Shown here: positions 1 to 9,479 of the stretch, one piece after another
How the letters are laid out: each line of letters opens with the position of its first letter
Numbering within the stretch: the first letter of the stretch is position 1
DNA from: Afipia sp. OHSU_II-C1
Lineage (GTDB): Bacteria; Pseudomonadota; Alphaproteobacteria; Rhizobiales; Xanthobacteraceae
Reading direction: 5' to 3'
Assembly: GCF_000497575.1 (NCBI RefSeq)
Contig: NZ_APJI01000004.1
Span: 310,001 to 374,000 of the forward strand
Length of the DNA stretch: 64,000 nt
The notes under the pieces: model-generated
Database searches by the model: none
The model's input: the letters and a program-made list of their open reading frames with translations, nothing else
Told to the model about the DNA's origin: nothing
Program-made: the position numbers and the translations under genes

Positions 1-3000
1 GTCCGCGCAGCCTGTCGATCAGCAGATAGATCACCGGTGTGGTGTAGAGCGTCAGGATCTGGGACACGATCAGGCCGCCGATGATGGTGATACCGAGCGG
101 CCTGCGCAGCTCCGTCCCCGGCCCGGTCGCGATCACCAGCGGGACCGCGGCGAGCAGCGCCGCCATCGTGGTCATGATGATCGGCCTGAACCGCGCGATG
201 CTCGCCTCGAAGATCGCCTCCTCCGACGACAGACCGCGCTGCCGTTCGCCTTCAAGAGCGAAGTCGACAATCATGATGCCGTTCTTCTTCACGATGCCGA
301 TCAGCAAAATGATTCCGATAAAGGCGATCACCGTGAGCGGCGTGTTGGTGATCTGCAACGCGAGCAGCGCGCCAAGTCCCGCCGGCGGCAGTGTCGAGAT
401 GATTGTCAGCGGATGGGCAAGGCTCTCGTACAGCACGCCCAGAACGATGTAGACGGCGATCAGCGCACCGAGGATGAGCAGCGGCTGGCGGTTCGCGGTC
501 TTCTGGCTGTCGGCGGCGTTGCCGGCAAACTCGCCGCGAATGCCCTCCGGCATATGCAGTTCCTCGACCGCGCGCAGGATGTTGTCGGTCGCGGTTTGCA
601 GCGGGACGCCATCGGGGACGTTGAACGAGATCGTGTTCGATGGGAACGACGCCTGATGATAGACGGACAGCGGTGAGAGGCCGCGCTCCATCTTGACGAC
701 CGCCGAGAGCGGCACCTGCGCGTCGCCCGCCCCTGCGACATAGATTTTCTCGAGCGCGGTCGGATCGCCCTGCAATCGCGGATCGACCTCCAGAATGATC
801 TTGTACTGGTTACGCTGGGTATAGATGGTCGATATCTGCCGCTGCGAGAATGCGTTGTTCAGGGCGTTGTCGATGTCCTGAACCTGCACGCCGAGGCTGG
901 CGGCCGTCTTGCGGTCGATCGACAGGTTCAGCGCCAGACCGGCGGCGTCGCGGTCGCTGGAAATATCGGTGATCCCTTCGACGGTCTCCAATCTCTTGGC
1001 CACGATCGGAGCCCATTTCGACAGCAGATCGAGATCCGAACTGATCAGCGTGTACTGGTAGTTGGAGTCGCTCTGGCGTCCGCCCGCGCGCAGGTCCTGC
1101 GCCGCGAACATGAACAGGCGGATGCCCGGCACGGCACTGAGATTCCGCCGGAGACGGTCGATCACCTGCGTGGTCGTCAGACCGCCACGCTGGTCGAGAT
1201 CCTTCAGGCTGATGAACATGCGGCCCGTGTTGGAGCCTCCGCCCGGCCCGCCACTGCCGCCGAGGCTCGAACCGACACCCGCGACGGCGGGATCGGCCAT
1301 CACAATGTCCGCAATCCGCTGCTGGAGACCGAGCATGGCCTGGAACGAGACATCGGGCGATGCACGCGTCGCCCCGATCACGAGGCCGCTGTCGTCGGTC
1401 GGGAAATAGCCCTTCGGCGTCTTGATGTAGAGCGTCACCGTCACTGCGATGGTCGCGACGAACACCAGCAGGGTGAGGATTGGAAAGCGCAATACGACGT
1501 GCAGCGTCCGCTCGTAAAATCTTATAATGCGCGACAGGCTGCCTTCGACCAGCCGGTCGAACCAGGTCGCGTCCGGCGAAACCGGCGTCTTGATGTAGTG
1601 CGCGCAGATCATCGGCGTCACGGTCAGCGACACCACCATCGACACCAGAATGGCGAAGGTCAGCGTCAGCGAAAATTCGCGGAACAGCCGCCCGATGATG
1701 CCTTCCATGAAGATCAGCGGCGTGAACGCCGCCACCAGCGAAATGCTGATCGACAGCACCGTGAAGCCGATCTGCTTCGCTCCCAACAGCGCCGCCTGAT
1801 AGGGCTTCATGCCCTCCTCGAGATTGCGGTACATGTTCTCGATCATGACGATGGCATCGTCGACCACGAAGCCGACCGAGACCGCCAGCGCCATCAGCGA
1901 CAGGTTGTTGATCGAAAAGCCCGCGACCCACATCAGGGCGCAGGTCCCCGCCAGCGCCAGCGGCACGGAAATGCCCGCCGCAATGGTCGGCGTCATCCGC
2001 CGCACGAACACGAACACCACGAGCATGACCAGAACGGCGGTCGCTCCCAGCGTCCATTCCATGTCGTCGACATTGGCGCGGATGGTTCCGGTCCGATCCG
2101 AAAGAATCGAAATATCCACGCCGCCCGGAATCCATTGTTTCAGTTCCGGCAGGAGCGCCTTGACCCGGTCCACGGTCTCGATGACGTTGGCGTCCTGCTG
2201 CTTGGTGATCAGGATCAGAACGGCGGGCTGCTTGTTGAACCATGCGATGGAGCGGCTGTTGCGTGTCGCATCGAGCACGGTGGCGACATCGGCAAGCTTC
2301 ACAAAATTTCCGCTGGAAGACTTGATCACGATATCGCGGAACTGGGCCGCCGTGCGCATCTGCGGGTTCGCCGCAAGCGTCTCGCCGAGAACCGGGCCGT
2401 TGAAGGCGCCTACCGGGCCAATCGCGTTGGCGTTGATGATGGCATTGCGGACGTCGTCACTGGCGATTCCCGCCGTCGCCAGCGCACCGGGATTGAGCTG
2501 AACGCGGATAGCCGGCTGGTCCGCGCCGCTCACCGTCGCCTCTCCCACGCCCGGCACCTGCGAGATGCGCTGGGCGATCACCGTGTCCGCGACGTCATAG
2601 ATCGCGCTCGGCAGCATCGTCTTCGACGTCAGCGCGATGATCAGCACCGGCGCCGCGGCGGGATTGGCCTTGCGGAAATTCGGCAGTGTCGGCAGGTCGG
2701 TCGGCAGATCGGCGAGCGACGCATTGATCGCCGCCTGCACGTCGCGCGCGGCGCGGTCGATGTTGCGGCCGATAGCGAACTGAAGCGAGATGCTGGTGGT
2801 GCCGAGCGAACTGGTCGATGTGATCTGGTCGATGCCGGCGATTTCACCGAGCCGCCGCTCCAGCGGCGCGGCGACGGTCGACGACATGATCGTCGGATCG
2901 GCGCCGGGACGCGATGCCGAGACCCGGATCGAGGGAAAATCGACCGACGGAATGCTCGCGACCGGCAAGAAGTGGTAGGCGACCGCTCCGACCAGAAACA

Positions 3001-3064
3001 GACCGATCGCCATCAGCGTGGTGCCGACAGGTCTGCGGATGAATGGTTCGGAGAGTGACGCCAT
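1..3064 (-). CDS. RND multidrug efflux permease, MdtC-like (3' end outside window)
   Basis: Inner-membrane proton-driven exporter of the HAE1 branch of the RND superfamily, the second of two permeases in this pump operon. About 1020 residues are visible and the stop lies beyond the left edge; family members are about 1030-1050 residues, so little is missing. The frame is open throughout from the ATG at 3064. The paired aspartates of TM4 are seen in VGFVVDDAIVMIEN (about residue 402), and the lysine of TM10 in GIVKKNGIMIVDFA (about 926); both belong to the proton relay. The start overlaps the previous stop as TAATG, so translation is probably coupled. A tandem permease pair after one fusion protein recalls MdtABC, where the two form a heteromeric trimer; that arrangement here is inferred. 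Confidence 0.93.
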   Translation of the reverse strand, partial: MASLSEPFIRRPVGTTLMAIGLFLVGAVAYHFLPVASIPSVDFPSIRVSASRPGADPTIMSSTVAAPLERRLGEIAGIDQITSTSSLGTTSISLQFAIGRNIDRAARDVQAAINASLADLPTDLPTLPNFRKANPAAAPVLIIALTSKTMLPSAIYDVADTVIAQRISQVPGVGEATVSGADQPAIRVQLNPGALATAGIASDDVRNAIINANAIGPVGAFNGPVLGETLAANPQMRTAAQFRDIVIKSSSGNFVKLADVATVLDATRNSRSIAWFNKQPAVLILITKQQDANVIETVDRVKALLPELKQWIPGGVDISILSDRTGTIRANVDDMEWTLGATAVLVMLVVFVFVRRMTPTIAAGISVPLALAGTCALMWVAGFSINNLSLMALAVSVGFVVDDAIVMIENMYRNLEEGMKPYQAALLGAKQIGFTVLSISISLVAAFTPLIFMEGIIGRLFREFSLTLTFAILVSMVVSLTVTPMICAHYIKTPVSPDATWFDRLVEGSLSRIIRFYERTLHVVLRFPILTLLVFVATIAVTVTLYIKTPKGYFPTDDSGLVIGATRASPDVSFQAMLGLQQRIADIVMADPAVAGVGSSLGGSGGPGGGSNTGRMFISLKDLDQRGGLTTTQVIDRLRRNLSAVPGIRLFMFAAQDLRAGGRQSDSNYQYTLISSDLDLLSKWAPIVAKRLETVEGITDISSDRDAAGLALNLSIDRKTAASLGVQVQDIDNALNNAFSQRQISTIYTQRNQYKIILEVDPRLQGDPTALEKIYVAGAGDAQVPLSAVVKMERGLSPLSVYHQASFPSNTISFNVPDGVPLQTATDNILRAVEELHMPEGIRGEFAGNAADSQKTANRQPLLILGALIAVYIVLGVLYESLAHPLTIISTLPPAGLGALLALQITNTPLTVIAFIGIILLIGIVKKNGIMIVDFALEGERQRGLSSEEAIFEASIARFRPIIMTTMAALLAAVPLVIATGPGTELRRPLGITIIGGLIVSQILTLYTTPVIYLLIDRLRG

Positions 3065-6000
3065 TATTGGACACCCTCCGTGGCTCCCGCGATCGGCGGC
3101 GACGGCTTGCCGGAATCATCCGGCGGCACCGCGGCTTCGATCCGGCGGTTGATCCGGTCGAGTGCGAGGTAGATGACCGGCGTCGTATAAAGCGTCAGGA
3201 TTTGCGAGACGATCAATCCGCCGATGATCGACACGCCGAGCGGGAAACGCAGTTCCGATCCGGTTCCGCTTTCGAGCGCCAGCGGCAACGCGCCGAACAG
3301 CGCCGCGAGCGTCGTCATCATGATCGGTCGAAAACGCAACAGACACGCCTTCACGATGGCGTCGTAGGCCGATAGGCCCTGATGCCGCTCCGCTTCCAGC
3401 GCGAAGTCGATCATCATGATCGCGTTCTTCTTCACGATGCCCATCAGAAGGATGATACCGATCAGGCCGATCACCGACAGATCCTGCCCGCAGATGATCA
3501 GGGCCAGGATCGCGCCGACACCGGCGGATGGCAGCGTCGAGAGAATGGTGATCGGGTGGATGTAGCTCTCGTACAGCACGCCCAGCACGATGTAGATCGT
3601 CACCAGTGCCGCGAGGATCAGCCACGGCTGGCCGGACAACGATTTGGAAAACTCTGCGGCGTCACCCGAATACACGCCGACGATGTTGCCGGGCATACCG
3701 ATGCGTTTTTCGATCTCGGCCACCCGCTCCACCGCGTTGCCGAGCGCTTCGCCCGGCGCAAGATTGAACGACAGCGAGACCGCAGGGAATTGCGACTGAT
3801 GGGCGATCGACAATGGCGCCGTGGTCCGGATCACGGTGGCCACAGCATCGATCGGCACTTGCGCAGTCGGCGCGCCTGACGCACCGGCAGCGCCCGGAAC
3901 ATACAGCTTCGACAGCACCGACGGATCGCGTTGATATTCCGGCAGCGCTTCGAGAACGACACGGTACTGATTGGCCTGACCGAAGATCGTTGAAATCTGG
4001 CGCTGCGCAAAAGCGTCGTTCAGCGTGTCGTTGACCGCCTGCACCGAGACGCCAAGCTGGCCGGCGCGCTGGCGATCGACATTGACCAGCGCCCGAAGAC
4101 CGCCCTCCTGCCCGTCCGACGAGACGTCGCGGAACAGCGGATCGCGCCGCATTTCCTGGACAAGCTTGTTCGACCATTCGACCACGGAAGGCGCGTCGGT
4201 GGCGGTCAGCGTGTACTGATACTGCGACCGGCTTGATCGTGTGCTGATCTGAACATCCTGCACCGCCTGGAAGTAGACCGTCATGCCGGGAACGGCGGCG
4301 ACGCGCTGCTTCAGGCGGTCGACCACCACGGCGATGTCCGTCTTGCGCTCGCCGCGCGGCTTCAGCGTCATCACGAGGCGTCCGACATTCGTAGTCGGGT
4401 TCACCGATCCCGCGCCGATCACCGAGACGACACCGACGATATCGGGATCGGCCTTGATGGCATCGGCGACCTGGGTCTGCCGCAACTTCATGTCGGTGAA
4501 GGACACCTCGGTGCCGGCCTCGGTGACCGCGGTGATCGATGCCGTATCCTGCAACGGCAGGAATCCCTTCGGCGCGACCACATAGAGCGCCAGTGTCGCA
4601 ATGATCGTCAGAAGGGTGACGACCAGTGTCGCGCGCTGATGCTGCAGCACCCAGAGCAGCGTACGCTCGTAAAAGGCGACCATCCGGTCGATCCAGCCGC
4701 TGATCGTCTTCAGGCCCGGAACCTGGAACTCCTGGTCATGCCGCTTCAGCAGCCGCGAGCACATCATGGGCGTCAGGGTCAGCGACACCACGGCGGATGT
4801 CACAACCGCAATCGTCAGCGTCAGCGCGAACTCCCGGAACATCCGTCCGACGAGGCCGGACATGAACAGCAGCGGGATGAACACGGCGATCAGCGAGACC
4901 GTCAGCGAGATCACCGTGAAACCGATTTCGCTGGCGCCGCGCAGCGCGGCGTCCATCACACCCTCGCCGTCCTCCATGTGCCGGACGATGTTCTCGATCA
5001 TCACGATGGCGTCGTCGACCACAAAGCCGGTGCCGATGGTCAGCGCCATCAGCGACAGGTTGTCGAGGCTGAAGCCGGCGAAGTACATCACCCCGAAACT
5101 GGTAATGAGCGACAGCGGCAGCGCGACGCCCGCGATCAGTGTGGCGCGCAGCGAGCGCAAAAAAATCAGAACGACGAGTGTCACCAGCACAACGCTGAGC
5201 ACCAGCGTGAACTGGACGTCGCGGACGGACGCCTTGATGGTGACGGTGCGGTCGCTGACCACGGTGAGGTCCACGCCTGCTGGAACAGCCTTCTGAAGTT
5301 TGGGAATCTCTTCGCGGATCTGCCGCACCACCTCGATCACGTTGGCGCCGGGTTGGCGCTGGATCTCGATGACGACCGCGGGCTTGCCCTGATACCAAGC
5401 GCCGGTCTTCTCGTTCTCGAGTCCATCGACAATATGGGCGACGTCGCCGATGGTGACGGGTGATCCGTTGCGGTAGGCAATGATGATCGGCCGGTAGGCG
5501 TCGGCGGTGGCGATCTGGTCGTTGGCCGCGATGGTGTAGGCCTGCTGCGCGCCGTCGAGCGATCCCTTCGGGCCCGATACGTTGGCGCCGGCAATCGCGG
5601 TCCGCAGGTCCTCCATCGAGATGCCGTAAGCGGCGAGCCGGGCAAGATCGGCCTGCACGCGAACCGCAGGCTTCAGTCCGCCGAGAATGGAGACGCGGCC
5701 GACGCCGGAAATCTGTGCGAGGCGCTGCGCCATCATGGTGTCGGCGAGATCGCTCATCGCGCGCAGCGGCGATGTCTCCGACGTCATCGCCAGCGTCAGC
5801 ACCGGCGCATCGGCCGGATTGACCTTCGCATAGGTCGGCGGATACGGCAGGTTCTTCGGCAGCACGCCCGCCGCGGCATTGATTGCGGCCTGCACGTCCT
5901 GCGTCGCGCCGTCGATGTCGCGGTTGAGATCGAACTGAAGCGATATCTGGCTGACGCCGAATGAACTGGTCGAAGTCATCGAGACCAGCGACGGGATCTG

Positions 6001-6216
6001 CCCGAGCTGACGCTCCAGCGGCGCGGTGATCAGCGATGCGGCGACATCGGGACTGGCGCCGGGCAACTGGGTCGTGACCTGCACGGTCGGGAAATCGACC
6101 TGCGGCAGCGCCGACACCGGCAGCGCCCAGTAGCCGAGCGCGCCGCCGATCAGCAGCGCCACGCCGAGCAGCGAGGTCGCAATCGGCCGATGGATGAATG
6201 GCTCAGAGACGCTCAT
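3064..6216 (-). CDS. RND multidrug efflux permease, MdtB-like
   Basis: Full-length (1050 aa) HAE1-type RND permease. It begins SEPFIHRPIATSLLGVALL, the usual amphipathic start and TM1. TM4 carries VVDDAIVMIENIVRHME with the DD pair near residue 401, and TM10 carries GIVKKNAIMMIDFA with the relay lysine near 929. It is related to, but clearly different from, the downstream permease, so the two are old paralogues and not a recent duplication. Its stop overlaps the next ATG by one base. It lies 165 bases after the fusion-protein gene, and that gap holds a palindromic repeat that might attenuate or stabilise the transcript. No strong Shine-Dalgarno site precedes the ATG. Substrates cannot be read from sequence. 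Confidence 0.95.
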   Translation of the reverse strand: MSVSEPFIHRPIATSLLGVALLIGGALGYWALPVSALPQVDFPTVQVTTQLPGASPDVAASLITAPLERQLGQIPSLVSMTSTSSFGVSQISLQFDLNRDIDGATQDVQAAINAAAGVLPKNLPYPPTYAKVNPADAPVLTLAMTSETSPLRAMSDLADTMMAQRLAQISGVGRVSILGGLKPAVRVQADLARLAAYGISMEDLRTAIAGANVSGPKGSLDGAQQAYTIAANDQIATADAYRPIIIAYRNGSPVTIGDVAHIVDGLENEKTGAWYQGKPAVVIEIQRQPGANVIEVVRQIREEIPKLQKAVPAGVDLTVVSDRTVTIKASVRDVQFTLVLSVVLVTLVVLIFLRSLRATLIAGVALPLSLITSFGVMYFAGFSLDNLSLMALTIGTGFVVDDAIVMIENIVRHMEDGEGVMDAALRGASEIGFTVISLTVSLIAVFIPLLFMSGLVGRMFREFALTLTIAVVTSAVVSLTLTPMMCSRLLKRHDQEFQVPGLKTISGWIDRMVAFYERTLLWVLQHQRATLVVTLLTIIATLALYVVAPKGFLPLQDTASITAVTEAGTEVSFTDMKLRQTQVADAIKADPDIVGVVSVIGAGSVNPTTNVGRLVMTLKPRGERKTDIAVVVDRLKQRVAAVPGMTVYFQAVQDVQISTRSSRSQYQYTLTATDAPSVVEWSNKLVQEMRRDPLFRDVSSDGQEGGLRALVNVDRQRAGQLGVSVQAVNDTLNDAFAQRQISTIFGQANQYRVVLEALPEYQRDPSVLSKLYVPGAAGASGAPTAQVPIDAVATVIRTTAPLSIAHQSQFPAVSLSFNLAPGEALGNAVERVAEIEKRIGMPGNIVGVYSGDAAEFSKSLSGQPWLILAALVTIYIVLGVLYESYIHPITILSTLPSAGVGAILALIICGQDLSVIGLIGIILLMGIVKKNAIMMIDFALEAERHQGLSAYDAIVKACLLRFRPIMMTTLAALFGALPLALESGTGSELRFPLGVSIIGGLIVSQILTLYTTPVIYLALDRINRRIEAAVPPDDSGKPSPPIAGATEGVQ

Positions 6217-6271
6217 CGATGCGCGCTCACGGGTTGGACTCTAGAACATCATCAAGTCGCGGATTTTCCAT

Positions 6272-6354
6272 CGTCATTGCGAGCGAAGCGAAGCAATCCA
6301 TCTTTTGGATATGGGAAGCTGGATTGCTTCGTCGCTTTGCTCCTCGCAATGACG
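6272..6354. repeat. Intergenic palindromic repeat (GTCATTGCGAG family)
   Basis: Imperfect inverted repeat between the fusion-protein and MdtB-like genes. The left arm (6272-6300) starts CGTCATTGCGAG and ends GAAGCAATCCA; the right arm (6320-6354) starts TGGATTGCTTC and ends CTCGCAATGACG. The arms differ by a few inserted bases. A 16-base piece of the right arm, GCTCCTCGCAATGACG, recurs at 20346-20361, showing the element is dispersed. Confidence 0.85.
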
Positions 6355-6381
6355 GTGAGAAATCCTGTTTCGATCGCAGGC

Positions 6382-7734
6382 TCACTGCGGCGCTTTCGTG
6401 CCGCCGCCCTGTTGCCCGCCTTGCGGTGCAGCTCCCTGCTCCCTCGCGCCGCGCCGTTCGCCTTTCTCGCCGCGCTGGCCGCCGCCCGGCCCGCCCGATC
6501 CCTTTTGCCTGCGCGGCGCAAGGTCCGGCGTCGGAGCCTGATAGTCCTTGCTGATGCTGACCTTCGCGCCTTCGGACAGATTGGCAAAGCCGGTCGTCAC
6601 AACCTGATCCTCGACCGTGACACCGGTCGCGATGACGGCGATGGTTTCGTTCTGCAATGTCACACTGACGGGGCGCGCGGCGACGGTATTGTCCTGACCG
6701 ATGACGTAGACGAACGTGCCCGCCGGTCCGCGCTGCACCGCAGCCGTCGGAATCACGATGGCCTTGTCGAGGGTGTTCACCTTGAGGCGGACGTTGACGA
6801 ACTGTCCGGGCCAGAGCTGGAAATTCTCGTTGGGAAATTCCGCCTTGATCTTCACGGTGCCGGTGGTCTGATCGACCTGATTGTCGATGCCTGCCACCTT
6901 GCCGGTGTCGACAACGGTCTTGCCGTCATTGCCGAACACATCCACCGACAACGGCCCCTTCGCTGAAGCGGCGTTGACGCGGACGATTTGCTGTTGCGGC
7001 AGGCTGAACTGAATGGCGATCGGCTGAAGCTGCGTGATCACCACAACGCCCGTCGCGTCCGAGGTCTGGACGATGTTGCCCTGATCGACCTGACGAAGTC
7101 CGGCGCGTCCGGACAACGGCGCGATGATCTTTGTGTAGCCGAGCGTGGCCTGCGCGTTGTCGATCGCAGCCTGATCGGATTTCACCAGTGCTTCGAGTTG
7201 CGCAACCAGCGCCTTCTGGGTGTCCGCCTGCTGCGCGGAGCCTGCCTTGGATGCTGCCAACTGCTGATAGCGGACCAGATCCATGCGCGCGTTGGCGAGG
7301 GTGGCTTCGTCCTGCGCCTTCTTGGCGACGGCCTGATCGTACTGCGCCTGGTAAATCACCGGATCGATCTCTGCCAGGACGTCACCTTTCTTGACGTCCT
7401 GGCCTTCCTTGAAATTCACCGACAGCAGTTTGCCGTTCACCTGCGCGCGCACGGTCACGTTGTTCAGCGCGCGGACGGTGCCGACACCGTCGAGATAGAC
7501 CGGAACGTCTTCGACGCGGGGCATCGTGGCCAGCACGGGGATCGCGAAATCGGGTCTTGTGCGGGTCGCGGTCTCGGTCTTCTTGAAATAGGTCCAGCCG
7601 AGATAGCCAAGGCCGCCGATGATGAGCAGCCACACGGCAATCGAGACGGTTCGCCTCCGTGCACCCGAGGCCACGCGCGCGACTCCCTCGCCAGCCGCTT
7701 TGGCCTTGTCATTCAGATCGGGCTTAAAGAGCAT
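6382..7734 (-). CDS. RND efflux periplasmic membrane-fusion protein (MdtA/AcrA type)
   Basis: Adaptor joining the RND permeases to the outer-membrane channel. It has one N-terminal membrane helix (VSIAVWLLIIGGLGYLGW), then a lipoyl/barrel-sandwich half (VNGKLLSVNFKEGQDVKKGD), an alpha-helical hairpin (about residues 120-190), and beta-barrel and membrane-proximal domains. The start at 7734 is preferred because GGAAGGG lies 8 bases upstream; the frame stays open to 7767. The gene overlaps the end of the upstream outer-membrane gene by 11 bases. The last 50 residues are an unusual Gly/Arg/Gln-rich tail of low complexity (GGPGGGQRGEKGERRG) that is not part of the family fold. Confidence 0.93.
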   Translation of the reverse strand: MLFKPDLNDKAKAAGEGVARVASGARRRTVSIAVWLLIIGGLGYLGWTYFKKTETATRTRPDFAIPVLATMPRVEDVPVYLDGVGTVRALNNVTVRAQVNGKLLSVNFKEGQDVKKGDVLAEIDPVIYQAQYDQAVAKKAQDEATLANARMDLVRYQQLAASKAGSAQQADTQKALVAQLEALVKSDQAAIDNAQATLGYTKIIAPLSGRAGLRQVDQGNIVQTSDATGVVVITQLQPIAIQFSLPQQQIVRVNAASAKGPLSVDVFGNDGKTVVDTGKVAGIDNQVDQTTGTVKIKAEFPNENFQLWPGQFVNVRLKVNTLDKAIVIPTAAVQRGPAGTFVYVIGQDNTVAARPVSVTLQNETIAVIATGVTVEDQVVTTGFANLSEGAKVSISKDYQAPTPDLAPRRQKGSGGPGGGQRGEKGERRGAREQGAAPQGGQQGGGTKAPQ

Positions 7735-9214
7735 TCGCCGGCCCTTCCGTCCTTGGCGACCAACCACCGCCCAATGCCTGATAGAGAGTTACGACCGCCA
7801 GCAGCCGGGCGAGTTGGAACTGCGCCAGCGAATCTTCAGCCTGAAATAGCGTCAATTGCGTGTTTAGCACAGTCACGATGTCGGCCGTGCCGGCGCGAAG
7901 CTGCCGCTCGGACAGCTCGAACGCCCTTCGGGAGGATGCCACGACGATGCGCTGAAGCCGCAGCCGCTCGTTGGCCTGCTTGAGGGTCGAGAGTGCCGTG
8001 TCCACGTCGGCAAAGGCCGAGACCACAGTCTTGCGATAGGTTTGCAACAACTCGTCCTGACGTGCCTGCTGCAGGTCGAAATTGGCCTGAATTCGCCCCG
8101 CGTCGAAGATCGGCTGCGTCAGTCCGGCGGCCACATTGAAGAACGCCGACTGCGGGGTGAACAGCATCGCCAGTTGCGCGCTCTGGTAGCCGCCCTGTCC
8201 CGTCAACTGAATGCTGGGGAAGAACTGCGCGCGCGCGCTGCCGACATTGGCGGTCGCTGACGCCAACTGGTTTTCCTGACGCCGGATGTCGGGCCGCTGA
8301 GTCAACAGATCGGATGGAATCCCCGGCGTGACGCGAGGAATCGCAAGGCTTCCCAGCGACCCGCCGGTCAGCCGCACCCGCTCCGGCGGGCGCGCGACCA
8401 GCGTCGCGAGAATGTTGGAATTCTGATCCAGCGCCTGCCGCAGCGGCGGCACCGACGCCTTCTGGTTGGCCAGCAGGCTCTCCTGCTGCGCGAGATCGAG
8501 ATCGGAGCCCGTGCCTGCATCGACCCGCGCCTTGATCGCGTCGTAGATGCGCTGCGCGCTGGCGATATTGCGCGTCGCGATGTTGATGCGCTCCTGCGCG
8601 GCCACCACGTTGAAATAGGCATTGGCGACGCTCACCAGCGCCGTGAGCGCAACAACGTCGCGATCGAAGCGGTTGGCGTTGGCAGTCTCTTCGGCGGCCA
8701 GCAGGGCGTCGCGGTTCTTGCCCCAGAAATCGATCTCGTAGCTGGCGCTGAGCGATGCGGTGTGGTTCGTGACTTCGCCCCGTCCCGTGAGCGGGGTTGC
8801 GCTTGTGACCGTGCCTGTCGTTCTCGACGAGCGCGACCGCGAACCGGAGAAAGTGCCGGTCAGACTCGGCAGCAATGCAGCGCCCGCGGTCTGGGCCAGC
8901 GCGTCCGCCTGCCGGATCCGGGCAACCGCGGCGGCAATGTCGAGGTTGACGGTCTGGGCCTCCTCCATGAGGACGGTCAGTTCACGCGAACGGAAACCGC
9001 GCCACCAGTCCAGCGTGGGCGGCTTGCTCTCGGTGTCACCCGACGCTGCCTTGTAGGCCGCTGGCACGTCCAGCGCCGGGTCCGGCAGGTCGGCCGTGAG
9101 GATGCAGCCGCCAGACATGGCCGCCAAAGCCAGCGCCGCGCCCAGCGCGAGCGAAGGCCGCGGAAACGCTCCACGTCGCAACTTGAAAGGCAGCTCAAAC
9201 ACCGGCGTAAGCAC
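7724..9214 (-). CDS. RND outer-membrane lipoprotein, NodT/OprM family
   Basis: Outer-membrane channel of the tripartite pump (496 aa). The N-terminus has a signal sequence ending in a lipobox-like SGGC with Cys37 as the probable lipidated residue. Two outer-membrane-efflux repeats follow: the first around PTLDWWRGFRSRELTVLMEEA, the second around RPDIRRQENQLASATANVGSARAQFFPSI, which is the typical motif of NodT-type lipoproteins. It is first in the leftward operon, followed by the fusion protein and two permeases. The 265-base region to the divergent FAD oxidase gene should hold both promoters; no clear -35/-10 pair could be chosen there and no regulator gene is adjacent. Confidence 0.94.
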   Translation of the reverse strand: MLTPVFELPFKLRRGAFPRPSLALGAALALAAMSGGCILTADLPDPALDVPAAYKAASGDTESKPPTLDWWRGFRSRELTVLMEEAQTVNLDIAAAVARIRQADALAQTAGAALLPSLTGTFSGSRSRSSRTTGTVTSATPLTGRGEVTNHTASLSASYEIDFWGKNRDALLAAEETANANRFDRDVVALTALVSVANAYFNVVAAQERINIATRNIASAQRIYDAIKARVDAGTGSDLDLAQQESLLANQKASVPPLRQALDQNSNILATLVARPPERVRLTGGSLGSLAIPRVTPGIPSDLLTQRPDIRRQENQLASATANVGSARAQFFPSIQLTGQGGYQSAQLAMLFTPQSAFFNVAAGLTQPIFDAGRIQANFDLQQARQDELLQTYRKTVVSAFADVDTALSTLKQANERLRLQRIVVASSRRAFELSERQLRAGTADIVTVLNTQLTLFQAEDSLAQFQLARLLAVVTLYQALGGGWSPRTEGPANAL

Positions 9215-9479
9215 TCTCCAACGGGCCAGAATCCCATTCTACAGGGCAGTTCTGGCGGCGGACAGGGATGTTCCATTGCGCTCCCCAAGACAAGGGCGAC
9301 CTGTGCCTCCCGGGTATCAGGTCCCGAATCCGAGTTATCCCCATAAACAAAGGGTTTCCTGCATTCATCGGCCTAAACGGCGAAAAGCCTTACCAAGATT
9401 TCATGTGGAGCTAGAGCAATATGAAACCTTAACAGGACTCCCCCGTATCTCGGACAGCGGTTGATCACGGGGACCTGGA

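Noticed and set aside
810..2243. Leftward frame of 477 codons inside the first permease
   Set aside because: A shifted frame on the same strand as the true permease, whose own frame is open from 3064 to the window edge and carries the conserved helices.
1499..3058. Long rightward frame across the MdtC-like permease
   Set aside because: Arg/Asp/His-rich composition without motifs; the opposite strand encodes a clear RND permease.
9215..9479. Extracytoplasmic-sigma promoter for the FAD oxidase trio
   Set aside because: A TGATC-like element near 9461 has no matching -10 at the right distance before the start codon.
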